DNA from: Herbaspirillum sp. WKF16
GTDB lineage: Bacteria > Pseudomonadota > Gammaproteobacteria > Burkholderiales > Burkholderiaceae_D
Assembly: GCF_028993615.1 (NCBI RefSeq)
Contig: NZ_CP118632.1
Coordinates: 1,798,001 to 1,862,000, forward strand
Length of the DNA: 64,000 nucleotides
Direction: 5' to 3'
The position numbers and the translations under genes are program-made. The notes under the pieces are model-generated. The model ran no database searches. It was not told where the DNA came from and saw only the letters and a list, made by a program, of their open reading frames with translations. Positions 17,840 through 26,471 of this stretch are shown piece after piece. Each line of letters starts with the position of its first letter. The first letter of the stretch is position 1.

Positions 17840-18760
17840 ATGCAGGCGCAATCCAAACCAGCCGGCGCGCAAGCCGTCCAGGGCACGGCGACAGGCAGTG
17901 AATCCAGGGGCATGTGGCTGGGACTGGTCGGCGTAGCGGTGTTCAGCCTCACGCTGCCGTTCACCCGCATCGCGGTGGCCGAACTCAATCCGGCCTTCGT
18001 CGCCTTCGGGCGCGCCGTGGTGGCCGGCCTGTGCTCGCTGGCGCTGCTGGCGTGGATGCGGGCGCCGCGTCCGAACGCGCGGCAATTGCGCGGGTTGGTG
18101 ATCACGGCGCTGGGCGTGGTGGTGGGTTTCCCGCTGTTCTCTTCGATCGCCATGCGCTACGTGCCGGCCGCGCACGGCGCGGTGGTGGTCGGGCTGCTGC
18201 CGCTGGCCACTGCGCTGTTCGGCGCGCTGCGCTTCGGCGAGCGGCCGTCGGCGGGCTTCTGGCTGGCGGCGCTGGCGGGCTCGGCCATCGTCATCGGCTT
18301 CGCCCTGCGCGAGGGCGGCGGCAGTTTCCACGCGGCGGATTTCGCGCTGTTCGCGGCGGTGGTGACGGCCGCCATGGGCTACGCCGAGGGCGGCCGCCTG
18401 TCGCAGACCATGGGTGGCCAGCAGGTGATCGCCTGGGCGCTGGTGGTGTCGCTGCCGGTGACCGTGCCGGTCTCGGCCTGGCTGGTCTGGACCTACGGCG
18501 CCACGGCCTCGCCGGCGTCGTGGCTGGCCTTCGGCTATGTCTCGCTGTTCTCGATGTTCATCGGCTTCTTCTTCTGGTACAAGGGCCTGGCGCTGGGCGG
18601 CATCGCCCGCGTCGGACAGGTGCAATTGTTGCAACCTTTCATGACCCTGCTGGGGGCGGCGGTGATCGTCGGTGAAACCCTGGATGCGAGCAACCTGCTG
18701 TTCGCGCTGGCGGTGATCGTGGTGGTGGCGATCGGGCGCCGCATGGCGGTGCGGCGCTGA
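17840..18760 (+). CDS. EamA/DMT-family transporter
   Basis: 306 residues with ten hydrophobic segments in two homologous EamA halves (about 25-150 and 170-300). The second half contains WYKGLALGGIARVGQVQLLQPF, typical of RhaT/YdcZ-like drug and metabolite exporters. ATG at 17840 follows a GAGGAG ribosome site. It lies 44 bp behind the LysE gene and is probably in the same transcript. It likely exports an amino acid or metabolite; the substrate is unknown. Confidence 0.88.
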   Translation: MQAQSKPAGAQAVQGTATGSESRGMWLGLVGVAVFSLTLPFTRIAVAELNPAFVAFGRAVVAGLCSLALLAWMRAPRPNARQLRGLVITALGVVVGFPLFSSIAMRYVPAAHGAVVVGLLPLATALFGALRFGERPSAGFWLAALAGSAIVIGFALREGGGSFHAADFALFAAVVTAAMGYAEGGRLSQTMGGQQVIAWALVVSLPVTVPVSAWLVWTYGATASPASWLAFGYVSLFSMFIGFFFWYKGLALGGIARVGQVQLLQPFMTLLGAAVIVGETLDASNLLFALAVIVVVAIGRRMAVRR

Positions 18761-18960
18761 GGGTGCGCGCGGCAGGGCTGTCGAGCGCATGAGCGGCCGC
18801 TTCTTGCTCGGCGGGAAGCCTCGCCGGCTAGCCCATTGCGAGCCCGATTGTGCGGCTAAACGCGTCGATATTTGAGATAATCGAACACTTATTTTTCTTA
18901 ACGAGCAACGCCCGCCTGGCCAACCCGGGACGCGGGGCGATGCACCACAAGGAGCACTGC

Positions 18961-19419
18961 ATGTCCGTCTACGAAAAGCTGAAAGCACTCAACATCGAAC
19001 TGCCCGCCGTGGCAACCCCGGCGGCGGCGTATGTGATGTATGCGCAATCCGGCAACACCGTCTTCCTCTCCGGCCACCTGGCCAAGAAGGACGGCAAGGT
19101 GTGGGTCGGCCAGCTTGGACGCGACATCGGCACCGACGATGCAAAGCAGGCTGCGCGCGCAGTGGCGATCGACCTGATCGCCACCCTCCAGGCGGCTTGC
19201 GGCGGCGACCTCACCCGCGTCAAGCGCATCGTCAAGCTGATGAGCCTGGTCAACTCGACCGGCGAATTCACCGAGCACCACCTGGTGACCAACGGCGCCT
19301 CCGAACTGATCGGCGAAGTCTTCGGCGAGACCGGCAAGCATGCCCGTTCTGCCTTCGGCGTGGCGCAGCTGCCCATGGGCGCCTGCGTCGAGATCGAAAT
19401 GATCGCCGAGATCGCGTAA
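18961..19419 (+). CDS. RidA-family (YjgF/YER057c) enamine/imine deaminase-like protein
   Basis: 152 residues starting after an AAGGAG site. The YjgF/RidA trimer fold is indicated by the LSGHLAKKDG strand, the central AVAIDLIATLQAACGGDLTRV helix/turn and the C-terminal MGACVEIEMIAEI strand. It belongs to the longer subgroup (~150 residues) and lacks the usual RVP arginine environment of true RidA, so deaminase activity is uncertain. RidA proteins remove reactive 2-aminoacrylate made by PLP serine/threonine dehydratases. Such an enzyme is encoded 1.8 kb upstream and another PLP enzyme follows. Confidence 0.85.
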   Translation: MSVYEKLKALNIELPAVATPAAAYVMYAQSGNTVFLSGHLAKKDGKVWVGQLGRDIGTDDAKQAARAVAIDLIATLQAACGGDLTRVKRIVKLMSLVNSTGEFTEHHLVTNGASELIGEVFGETGKHARSAFGVAQLPMGACVEIEMIAEIA

Positions 19420-19576
19420 GCGTTCTTCCGCAGTTCGCAGCAAACCGCTCCGGCCGCCAGAAGCCGGACGGCGCCCGGCCCATCCGTGGCGATACAGACA
19501 GAACAAGCGACCGGGACTTTTTTGCCGCAGGCCCTCTTGCCGCGGCCGGTCGCCACCACCTCATAGCAGAAACACC

Positions 19577-20773
19577 ATGAAACTCGACAACCCCGCTCCG
19601 CTTCAATGGCAGTTTTCGCATCGCGCCGAAGCGATGAAAAGCTCGGCGATCCGTGAAATCCTCAAGGTGACGATGCGTCCCGACATCACCTCGTTCGCCG
19701 GCGGCCTGCCTTCGCCGCTGACCTTCCCGGTGGAGCACATGAAGGCCGCGTTCGACCGCGTGCTGACGCAGCAGGGCAAGACCGCCCTGCAATACGGCCC
19801 GACCGACGGCTACCTGCCGCTGCGCGAATGGATCGCCGGCTCGCTGTCGGCCGACGGCGCCCCGATCCTGCCGGAGCAGGTGCTGATGGTGTCGGGTTCG
19901 CAACAGGGCCTGGACCTGCTGGGCAAGGTGCTCATCGACGAGGGCAGCAAGGTGCTGGTCGAGACCCCCAGCTACCTGGGCGCGCTGCAGGCCTTCGCGC
20001 TGTATGGCGCCAAGTTCGAGTCCGTCCCCAGCGATGAAAACGGCCTCAAGCCGGAAGCCATCGACGCCATTGCCGACGGCGCGCGCATGCTGTACTCGCT
20101 GCCCAACTTCCAGAACCCGACCGGCCGCACGCTGCCCACCGAACGCCGCCACCAGCTGGTCGAGACCTGCGCCCGCCTGGGCCTGCCGCTGATCGAGGAC
20201 GATCCCTACGGCGCCCTGAGCTACCGCAAGGATCCGCTGCCCAAGATGCTGTCGATGAACCCGTCGGGCGTGATCTACATGGGCTCCTTCTCCAAGGTGC
20301 TGACTCCCGGCATCCGCCTGGGCTACGTGGTCGCGCCGCGTCCGCTGATCCTGAAGATGGAGCAGGCCAAGCAGGCCACCGACCTGCACACCGCCCAGCT
20401 GACCCAGATGGTGGTCTACGAGGCGATCAAGGATGGCTTCCTGGACCAGCACGTGCCGACCATCCGCAAGCTCTACGGCGACCAGTGCCAGGCCATGCTG
20501 GACGCGCTGCAGCAGTATTTCCCGGCCGGCTGCTCGTGGAGCAAGCCGGAAGGCGGCATGTTCGTCTGGGTCACGCTGCCCGGGCATATCGACGCCGGCG
20601 CGCTGCTCAACGAAGCGGTCGAGCAGGAGAAGGTGGCCTTCGTGCCCGGCGCGCCGTTCTTCGCCAACACGGCCGAGCACAACACGCTGCGTCTGTCCTT
20701 CGTCACCGTGCCGCCGGAGCAGATCCGCGCCGGCATGGAGCGCCTGGGCAAGCTGATCGCCTCCAAGCTGTGA
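19577..20773 (+). CDS. PLP-dependent class I/II aminotransferase (2-aminoadipate/LysN-like)
   Basis: 398 residues, fold-type I. SGSQQGLDLLGKVLIDEG (~107-124), the NFQNPTG loop (~177) and EDDPYG precede the PLP lysine K240 in MGSFSKVLTPG. The C-terminal domain binds the substrate carboxylate. It has the catalytic body of MocR proteins without the DNA-binding domain, as in LysN and multi-substrate aromatic/branched-chain aminotransferases. It is followed by a small cupin gene 13 bp downstream. Substrate is likely a lysine, aromatic or branched amino acid, but this is inference. Confidence 0.88.
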   Translation: MKLDNPAPLQWQFSHRAEAMKSSAIREILKVTMRPDITSFAGGLPSPLTFPVEHMKAAFDRVLTQQGKTALQYGPTDGYLPLREWIAGSLSADGAPILPEQVLMVSGSQQGLDLLGKVLIDEGSKVLVETPSYLGALQAFALYGAKFESVPSDENGLKPEAIDAIADGARMLYSLPNFQNPTGRTLPTERRHQLVETCARLGLPLIEDDPYGALSYRKDPLPKMLSMNPSGVIYMGSFSKVLTPGIRLGYVVAPRPLILKMEQAKQATDLHTAQLTQMVVYEAIKDGFLDQHVPTIRKLYGDQCQAMLDALQQYFPAGCSWSKPEGGMFVWVTLPGHIDAGALLNEAVEQEKVAFVPGAPFFANTAEHNTLRLSFVTVPPEQIRAGMERLGKLIASKL

Positions 20774-20786
20774 TCGGGGATCGTTC

Positions 20787-21116
20787 GTGAAGATCGACAA
20801 CCTGCCCTTCGGCACCACCGACTGGAACGCGGTCGAGGCGACCGAGCACCCCGGCGTGACCGGCCGCGCCTTCTGGCGCACCCGCAAGTTCGGCGACGTG
20901 CGCGTGCGCATGGTGGAGTACACGCCGGGCTACCTGGCCGACCACTGGTGCGTGAAGGGGCACTTCTTGCTGTGCCTGGAGGGCGAGCTGCACACCGAGC
21001 TGGAAGACGGCCGCAGCTTCGTCCTCAAGCCCGGCATGAGCTACCAGGTGGCCGACAACGCCGAGCCGCACCGCTCGTCGACAGCGAATGGGGCGAAGCT
21101 GTTCATCGTCGACTGA
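20787..21116 (+). CDS. Small cupin-fold protein (DHCW-motif type)
   Basis: 109 residues from a GTG start with GGGGA upstream. A single cupin barrel is visible: GYLADHWCVKGHFLLCLEG supplies histidines and the downstream MSYQVADNAEPHRSS supplies the second cupin motif. The Asp-His-Trp-Cys cluster is characteristic of a small conserved family of unknown function. It probably binds a metal. It forms a likely two-gene unit with the aminotransferase and ends just before a strong terminator. Confidence 0.75.
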   Translation: MKIDNLPFGTTDWNAVEATEHPGVTGRAFWRTRKFGDVRVRMVEYTPGYLADHWCVKGHFLLCLEGELHTELEDGRSFVLKPGMSYQVADNAEPHRSSTANGAKLFIVD

Positions 21117-21142
21117 TTCCCGATTGTCCCGACCGAAAAAAA

Positions 21143-21170
21143 GCCCGCATCGACTGATGCGGGCTTTTTT
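21143..21170 (+). terminator. Rho-independent terminator (bidirectional)
   Basis: The stem GCCCGCAT / ATGCGGGC around a six-base loop is followed by TTTTTT. A run of seven A precedes the stem, so it also works on the minus strand for the convergent lipoprotein gene. Confidence 0.92.
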
Positions 21171-21184
21171 GTGCGCGGACGGTA

Positions 21185-22318
21185 TCACTCATCCAGCTTC
21201 AAGGTCTCGCCGTGCCTGAGGGTGATGAACTGGTCCGGCGGCAGCCTGGCCTCCTTCAGCGCTTCGGCCAGCTTCTGCGGCGGCTCGTCCAGCGGCTCGT
21301 CGGCCAGCTCGAAGGTGCCCCAGTGGATGCCGATGGAGCGCTTGGCGCGCACGTCCTCGTGGATCTGCACCGCCTGCGCCGGATCCACGTGCTGGTTCTG
21401 CATGAACCAGCGCGGCGCGTAGGCGCCGATGGGGATCAGCGCCAGGTCGAAGCGGCCGAAGCGTTCGCCGATGTCGCGGAAGTCCTTGGAGTAGCCGGTG
21501 TCGCCGGCGAAGTAGATCGAATAGGCGTCGCTCTGTTCGGATTCCGGCGTCTCGGTGGTGGCAGGCATCTTGAGGTTGCGCAGCACCCAGCCGCCCCACA
21601 GCGTCTCGGAGCGGTCGAACAGGCCGCGCGCCGACCAGTGCGCAGCGGGCACGAAGTAGATATCCAGGCTGCCCAGCGAGAGGCGGTCCCACCAGTCCAT
21701 CTCGCGCACGTTGGTGATGCCGATGTCATTGAACCATGCGAGCAGGCCCAGCGGCACAAGGAACAGCGGCGGGCCGCCCGGCTGCAGGTTCAGCTGCTCG
21801 ACGCTGGCGCGGTCGAGGTGGTCGTAGTGGTTGTGCGAGATCACCACCACGTCCACGTGGGGCAGCTCGGAAACCTGCACCGGCAGCGGCACCTTGCGCT
21901 CGGGGCCGATGAAGGAGAAGGGCGAGGCGCGTTGCGAGAACATCGGATCGGTCAGCACGTTCTTGCCGCCGATCTGGATGAAGGCGGTAGCGTGGCCGAT
22001 CCAGGTCACGCTGGGCGCGATGCGGTTGGCCTTGAGCCAGGCCAGGTCGGGCTTTTGCACCGGGAACCGGTAATCGTTGGCGGGCGGCTTGGGCAGGCCT
22101 TGCGTGAGGCGCTCCCATTGCCACTTCCAGAAGGAAGCGCGCTCGGTTTGCGGGTAATTGTTGCGGAAACCGTTTTCGGTGCGATTGGATTTGGCCGGGT
22201 CGTAGTACTTGCCGGAGGATGAGCAGCCGGCGAGCGCTAGCGCAAGGACGAGGAGCAGGCCCAGGGCCTGGGCAAGAACTCGGGGGCGATGGTGCTGTGT
22301 GGGCAGGTCGGTCGGCAT
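21185..22318 (-). CDS. Metallo-beta-lactamase-fold lipoprotein hydrolase (NAPE-PLD/RomA-like)
   Basis: 377 residues from the ATG at 22318; an in-frame TTG at 22354 would add 12. Neither has a clear ribosome site. A hydrophobic segment ends in the lipobox LALAGC, so it should be a lipid-anchored envelope protein. The beta-lactamase-like metal site is present as SHNHYDH, with a later Asp in FAGDTGYSKD and a His in GIHWGTF. RomA/UlaG/NAPE-PLD relatives hydrolyse phosphodiester or lactone substrates. No partner gene points to a substrate. Confidence 0.85.
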   Translation of the reverse strand: MPTDLPTQHHRPRVLAQALGLLLVLALALAGCSSSGKYYDPAKSNRTENGFRNNYPQTERASFWKWQWERLTQGLPKPPANDYRFPVQKPDLAWLKANRIAPSVTWIGHATAFIQIGGKNVLTDPMFSQRASPFSFIGPERKVPLPVQVSELPHVDVVVISHNHYDHLDRASVEQLNLQPGGPPLFLVPLGLLAWFNDIGITNVREMDWWDRLSLGSLDIYFVPAAHWSARGLFDRSETLWGGWVLRNLKMPATTETPESEQSDAYSIYFAGDTGYSKDFRDIGERFGRFDLALIPIGAYAPRWFMQNQHVDPAQAVQIHEDVRAKRSIGIHWGTFELADEPLDEPPQKLAEALKEARLPPDQFITLRHGETLKLDE

Positions 22319-22442
22319 GGGTGGCGGCAGCGGCACTGCGGCAGGCGATGTCAATGGACGACATCGTAACAGCAGAGCCGCGCCGGCGCAGCGGCGCGGC
22401 GGCCGGGCGCGGGATTTCTCCCTTCATGTCGACTGCGCCGCG

Positions 22443-22826
22443 CTAGGCCACGTATTGCGCGATGCCGTGACCGAAGGACCAGTTGCCCTTGTCGCCCTCG
22501 ACCAGGCTGATCATCACGTCTTCCGGCCGCACCCCGGGATCGTCGCCCAGGCGCTCGACGATGCGCTTGAAGAGGGCGTTCTTCTGCGCCTGGTCGCGGG
22601 TGTTGCTGACCGTCAGCTGGATCAGCACGAAGCCGTCGGAGCGCTCGATGTTCATGTAGCTGCGGTTGAACACCAGTTCCTCCGGATCGTGCTCGGTGAG
22701 CACCATGAACTGGTCGTCCCTGGGGACGTTGAAGCTCTCGATCATGGCCTGGTAGATGTTCTCCAGGATGGCGGCGCGGTAGGCGCGCGGCTTGCCGCGC
22801 AGCAGGGATACTCGGACGAGGGGCAT
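22443..22826 (-). CDS. Tautomerase-family protein (4-oxalocrotonate tautomerase-like)
   Basis: 127 residues, starting MPLVRVSLLRG after an AAGGAG site at ideal spacing. The catalytic Pro would be Pro2, exposed after Met removal, as in the tautomerase superfamily. At about twice the length of classical 4-OT it resembles the fused cis-CaaD/MSAD-like forms. Lys12 and Arg14 lie where the active-site base cluster is expected. It is divergent from a LysR gene 175 bp away with a strong palindrome between, so it is the probable target of that regulator. Confidence 0.82.
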   Translation of the reverse strand: MPLVRVSLLRGKPRAYRAAILENIYQAMIESFNVPRDDQFMVLTEHDPEELVFNRSYMNIERSDGFVLIQLTVSNTRDQAQKNALFKRIVERLGDDPGVRPEDVMISLVEGDKGNWSFGHGIAQYVA

Positions 22827-22947
22827 GGCGATCTCCTTGGGGGATGACAGGTTGGCAAGTCGGCGAGCCGCGTGAGATTGCCCGCTGCGACCCGTTGAGA
22901 AGCATGCTACGCTCGCCTGGTCATTAAAAAAATAACTCGATGAATAT

Positions 22948-22976
22948 TTCAATGATTTGATTTTCGAATCATTGAA
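22948..22976. promoter_or_regulatory. LysR-type operator: 10-bp perfect inverted repeat
   Basis: TTCAATGATT and AATCATTGAA are perfect reverse complements separated by 9 bp. They contain the T-N11-A spacing typical of LysR sites. The site is 24 bp before the LysR gene and 121 bp before the divergent tautomerase gene, in a locally AT-rich stretch. Confidence 0.72.
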
Positions 22977-23000
22977 AGCCAAGGCAGGGAAGGGAACACC

Positions 23001-23846
23001 ATGGAAAGACCGCTCGATCTCGACGCCGTCCAGGCCTTCGTGCTGGTGGCCGACATGCAAAGCTTCACGCGCGCCGCCGAGGCGCTCGACAGCACGCAGT
23101 CGGCCATCAGCCTCAAGCTGAAGAAGCTGGAGCAACGGCTGGCGCGCCGGTTGCTGGAACGCACGCCGCGGCTGGTGCGGCTGTCGGCCGACGGCCAGCA
23201 CTTCCTGCCGGCCGCGCGCGAGCTGCTGGCCGCGCATGAGCGGGCGCTGGGCAAGTTGAACCTGGGCGCGACGCGCTTCTCGGTGGGTATCAGCGACCAC
23301 GTCACGGGCAGCGGTTTCGCCCAGGTGCTGGCGCAGGTCAACGGCTACGATCCGGGCGTGGTGATCGAGGTCAGGATCGCCTCCTCGCGCGACATCATGC
23401 AGCAATACGAACGCGGGGAACTGGACGCGGCCATCGTGCGGCGCGAGCCGCACGACGTCGGCGGCGAGTTGCTCATGGAGGAGCGCCTGGGTTGGTTCGC
23501 CGCGCCGCAGAGCAATTGCTGGACGGGCGACACCTTGCGCGTGGCGACCTTCTCGTCGACCTGTCGCATCCGCGAACTCTCGCTGGCGCGGCTGGACGAT
23601 GCCGGCATCCGCTGGTCCGAGGTGTTCGTCGGCGGCGGCATCCAGGCGGTGGGCGCGGCGGTCACCGCCGGGCTGGCGGTGTCGGCGCTGCTGCATCGTA
23701 CGGCGCCGGCCGGCGCCATCGAGGTCGGCGCCCGGCTCGGGTTGCCGCCCTTGCCGCTGGCGCAGGTGATGCTGCATTCGCGCCTGAAGGAGGCGCGCAC
23801 GCGCGAGGCCTTGCGCACCCTGGCGGCCGCGCTGAAGGCGGCCTGA
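23001..23846 (+). CDS. LysR-family transcriptional regulator
   Basis: 281 residues. The N-terminal winged helix (5-65) has the standard SFTRAAEALDSTQSAISLKLKKLE pattern in two pieces, followed by the linker helix and a periplasmic-binding-like effector domain (~90-275). The effector domain is slightly short. It is divergent from the tautomerase gene and has a palindromic site upstream, so autoregulation and control of that gene are likely. The ligand is unknown. Confidence 0.9.
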   Translation: MERPLDLDAVQAFVLVADMQSFTRAAEALDSTQSAISLKLKKLEQRLARRLLERTPRLVRLSADGQHFLPAARELLAAHERALGKLNLGATRFSVGISDHVTGSGFAQVLAQVNGYDPGVVIEVRIASSRDIMQQYERGELDAAIVRREPHDVGGELLMEERLGWFAAPQSNCWTGDTLRVATFSSTCRIRELSLARLDDAGIRWSEVFVGGGIQAVGAAVTAGLAVSALLHRTAPAGAIEVGARLGLPPLPLAQVMLHSRLKEARTREALRTLAAALKAA

Positions 23847-23865
23847 AGGCGCGTGGCGGCAGGCT

Positions 23866-24318
23866 TCAGTGCTTGGCCGCCTGCGGCGCCATGCGGCCGG
23901 GGATGGCCAGGCGGTTCATGGCGTTCATCAGCGCGATGGCGATGGTCAGCTCCGAATACTCCTTCTCGTTGAAGTGCGCAGTGACGGCGGCGTAGTCGGC
24001 ATCGGGCGCGGCGGTCTCGCCGATGTCGGTGACCACTTCGGCCCAGGCCAGCGCGGCCTGCTCGCGCTCGGAGAACAGCTTGCCGGCTTCATGCCAGACC
24101 GGCACCAGCACCAGCTTGTCGATCGTCATGCCGCTCTTGAGCAGGTCGCGCGAGTGCTTGTCGATGCAGTAGGCGCAGCCGTTGATCAGCGACACGCGCA
24201 GGAACACCAGCTCGACCAGGTCGGCCGGCAGGCTGCAGTTCTTCAGATAGGTGTTGATGGCCAGGAAGCCGTTGTAGGGTTCGGTGGCGTTCTTGTACAT
24301 GTCGATGCGCTTGCTCAT
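23866..24318 (-). CDS. Carboxymuconolactone decarboxylase-family protein (AhpD-like)
   Basis: 150 residues, all-helical. The redox pair and proton relay of AhpD-type alkylhydroperoxidases are present as NGCAYCIDKHS (CxxC with a His three residues after the second Cys). Genes with this motif usually encode peroxidase-coupled disulfide proteins. The gene converges on the LysR gene and has its own promoter region upstream. A peroxide-stress role is plausible but not shown. Confidence 0.86.
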   Translation of the reverse strand: MSKRIDMYKNATEPYNGFLAINTYLKNCSLPADLVELVFLRVSLINGCAYCIDKHSRDLLKSGMTIDKLVLVPVWHEAGKLFSEREQAALAWAEVVTDIGETAAPDADYAAVTAHFNEKEYSELTIAIALMNAMNRLAIPGRMAPQAAKH

Positions 24319-24437
24319 GGCGTGGCCTTTTCAGATGGTTGCGGGGTTGGAAGAGCCTCCATCATGGGCGCGCATGGCCTAGCCGGGAAGTGCCAAGAAT
24401 GGCTATCCGGAGTGGGCCATGACAATGGGCCGCGCCG

Positions 24438-25886
24438 CTACAGCAAGGCCAGGATGCGCCGCGCCAGTTCCTGCGCCTTGCGGCGCGAGTCGATGTTGGT
24501 GAAGCTCAGCATCAGCATGGGCGGCAGCCCCTCGCGCGGCGCCAGCAGGCATTCCGACAGGGCGCGCCCGAACATGCCGTCCTGGCGCATCTTCTCGGCC
24601 AGCGCACGGTCGGAACGGCGGCCCTTCAGGCGCATCAGCAGGTGCATGCCGCCGGGCCGCGCTTCCATCTGCATCTGCTTGCCCAGCACCGCGTCCAGCC
24701 CGGCCGCGGCCAGTTCGCGCCGCTCGCCGTAGAGCCGGCGCATGCGCTGGATGTGGCGGGCGAAATGTCCCTCGGCCATGAAATCGGCGACGATGCCCTG
24801 CGTCAGTGCCGGGCTGCCGCCGGAGAAATGGCGCGCGGTCTCCTCGAAGCGCGCCACCTGCGACAGCGGCACCACCAGGTAGGCCAGCCGGATGGCCGGG
24901 AACAGCACCTTGCTGAAGGTGCCCGCGTACAGCACGCGGTCGTCGCGGTCCAGGCTTTTCAGCGCCGGCAGCGGACGGCTGACGTAGCGGTATTCGCCGT
25001 CGTAGTCGTCCTCGATGATCCAGGCCTTGCTGCGCGTGGCCCAGTCGAGCAGCTCGATGCGCCGCTGCAGCGAGAGCGCCACGCACAACGGGCTCTGGTG
25101 CGCCGGTGTGACCACCGCGGCGCGGGCGCGCGGCGCCAGGCGCAGGCCTTCGGCCACCTGCAGGCCGTCATCGTCCACCGGCACGCCCACCAGCGTCATG
25201 CCGGCCGCGCGCAGCAGCGCGCCGGTGGGCGGATAGCCGGGATCCTCCACCCATACCTTGTCGCCCGGTTCGAGCAGGGCGCGCGCGGCCAGGTCGAGCG
25301 AGTCGCGGTAGCCGGCGGTGATGAAGACCTGCGCCGGCGCGCAGGACAGGCCGCGCGAGAGCTGCAGGTAGCGCGCGATCTCGGCCCGCAGGGCATCGGT
25401 TCCGGCCGGCGGCGGATACAGCATGTCGGCCGCGCCGGTGGCGCGCGCCGCGCGCGCGGCCAGGCGCGCCCAGATCTTGCGGGGGAAGGCGTCCAGCGCC
25501 GGCACGCCCATCTGGAACGGGCGCGGCAGCGGCGCCGGCCGGCCGGCGGGGTTGTCGAAATCGTAAGGGGCGGGCGCGGCGGGCGCCGGCGCCGCCTTCG
25601 CCGCCGCGGTCGACGGCTTGGCCTGCAGGCCGGCGGCGATCACCGTGCCGGCCTGGCCGCGGGCCTCGATATAGCCCTCGGCGGCCAGCAGCGAATAAGC
25701 GCTCTCGACGGTCCCGCGCGCCAGCCCGAGTTCGGCCGCCAGCGCGCGCGCCGAGGGGATGCGGTCGCCCGGCTTGAGCAGGCCGTCGGCCGCCGCCGCG
25801 CGCAGGCGGGTATAGATCTGCCGATAGTAGGGCTCGCCGGCGGCGGGGTTGAGCTGCAGGAAGTCGTGCGCTGCGGCGGGTTTCAT
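24438..25886 (-). CDS. MocR/PdxR-type PLP-dependent transcriptional regulator
   Basis: 482 residues from the ATG at 25886, which has GGAG nearby; a TTG four codons upstream is less likely. A GntR winged helix lies at ~15-80 (DRIPSARALAAELGLARGTVESAYSLL in part), then an Ala/Pro-rich linker. The aminotransferase-like sensor domain has the PLP lysine in YAGTFSKVLFPAIRLAYL. It is divergent from a GNAT acetyltransferase and azoreductase pair, which are its probable targets. An inverted repeat GCCATC...GATGGC (25926-25947) lies between them. Confidence 0.88.
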   Translation of the reverse strand: MKPAAAHDFLQLNPAAGEPYYRQIYTRLRAAAADGLLKPGDRIPSARALAAELGLARGTVESAYSLLAAEGYIEARGQAGTVIAAGLQAKPSTAAAKAAPAPAAPAPYDFDNPAGRPAPLPRPFQMGVPALDAFPRKIWARLAARAARATGAADMLYPPPAGTDALRAEIARYLQLSRGLSCAPAQVFITAGYRDSLDLAARALLEPGDKVWVEDPGYPPTGALLRAAGMTLVGVPVDDDGLQVAEGLRLAPRARAAVVTPAHQSPLCVALSLQRRIELLDWATRSKAWIIEDDYDGEYRYVSRPLPALKSLDRDDRVLYAGTFSKVLFPAIRLAYLVVPLSQVARFEETARHFSGGSPALTQGIVADFMAEGHFARHIQRMRRLYGERRELAAAGLDAVLGKQMQMEARPGGMHLLMRLKGRRSDRALAEKMRQDGMFGRALSECLLAPREGLPPMLMLSFTNIDSRRKAQELARRILALL

Positions 25887-25985
25887 GGTCCACTCCAAAT
25901 GTCATTTCTTGGCTCTCCTGATTATGCCATCGGCGCACTAAGATGGCGCTTGTTCAAACTCGACCATCGACAGAAAAGGATTGCC

Positions 25986-26471
25986 ATGAGTCACCGCCTG
26001 CAAGAACTGGCCGCAAGGCAATGGCGCATCGACGACGATGCCCTGCGCCATGCCGACACCGACGCCGACAAACGGGCCTGCTACGCCGTCATGCGCGAGC
26101 TGCGCCCGCACCTGGCCAGCGAGGAGGAGTTCATGCAGCGCATCGGCCGCGCCGCCGACGAGAGCTACCGCATGCTGGCGGCCTGGGACGAGGGGCGCGT
26201 GGTGGCCATCGCCGGTTATCGCTTCCAGGAAAACCTGGTCTACGGGAAATTCCTCTACGTCGACGACCTGGTCTCGGCCGAGACCCAACGCGGCAAGCGC
26301 TGGGGCGAGCGCCTGCTCAAGGCGCTGGACGCGGTGGCGCTGGAGGCCGGCGTGGCGCGCCTGGTGCTCGATACCGGCATGGCCAACGCGCTGGCGCAGC
26401 GCTTCTATTTCCGTCAGGGCTTGCTGACCGGCGCGATGCGCTTCGGCAAGGCGATCGGAGGCGCGGCATGA
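25986..26471 (+). CDS. GNAT-family N-acetyltransferase
   Basis: 161 residues. The acetyl-CoA-binding core is visible in LYVDDLVSAETQRGKRWGERLL, where Gln-Arg-Gly-Lys-x-x-Gly takes the place of the usual Q/R-x-x-G-x-G/A loop. The C-terminal beta-bulge region RFYFRQGL is typical. Substrate is unknown. The gene's TGA overlaps the ATG of the azoreductase gene (ATGA), so the two are coupled, and both diverge from a MocR regulator. Confidence 0.86.
   Translation: MSHRLQELAARQWRIDDDALRHADTDADKRACYAVMRELRPHLASEEEFMQRIGRAADESYRMLAAWDEGRVVAIAGYRFQENLVYGKFLYVDDLVSAETQRGKRWGERLLKALDAVALEAGVARLVLDTGMANALAQRFYFRQGLLTGAMRFGKAIGGAA

Noticed and set aside
24642-25985. N-terminal extension of the GNAT gene on the plus strand
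   Set aside because: The frame is open only because it is antisense to the MocR gene. Similarity to acetyltransferases starts at the ATG at 25986.
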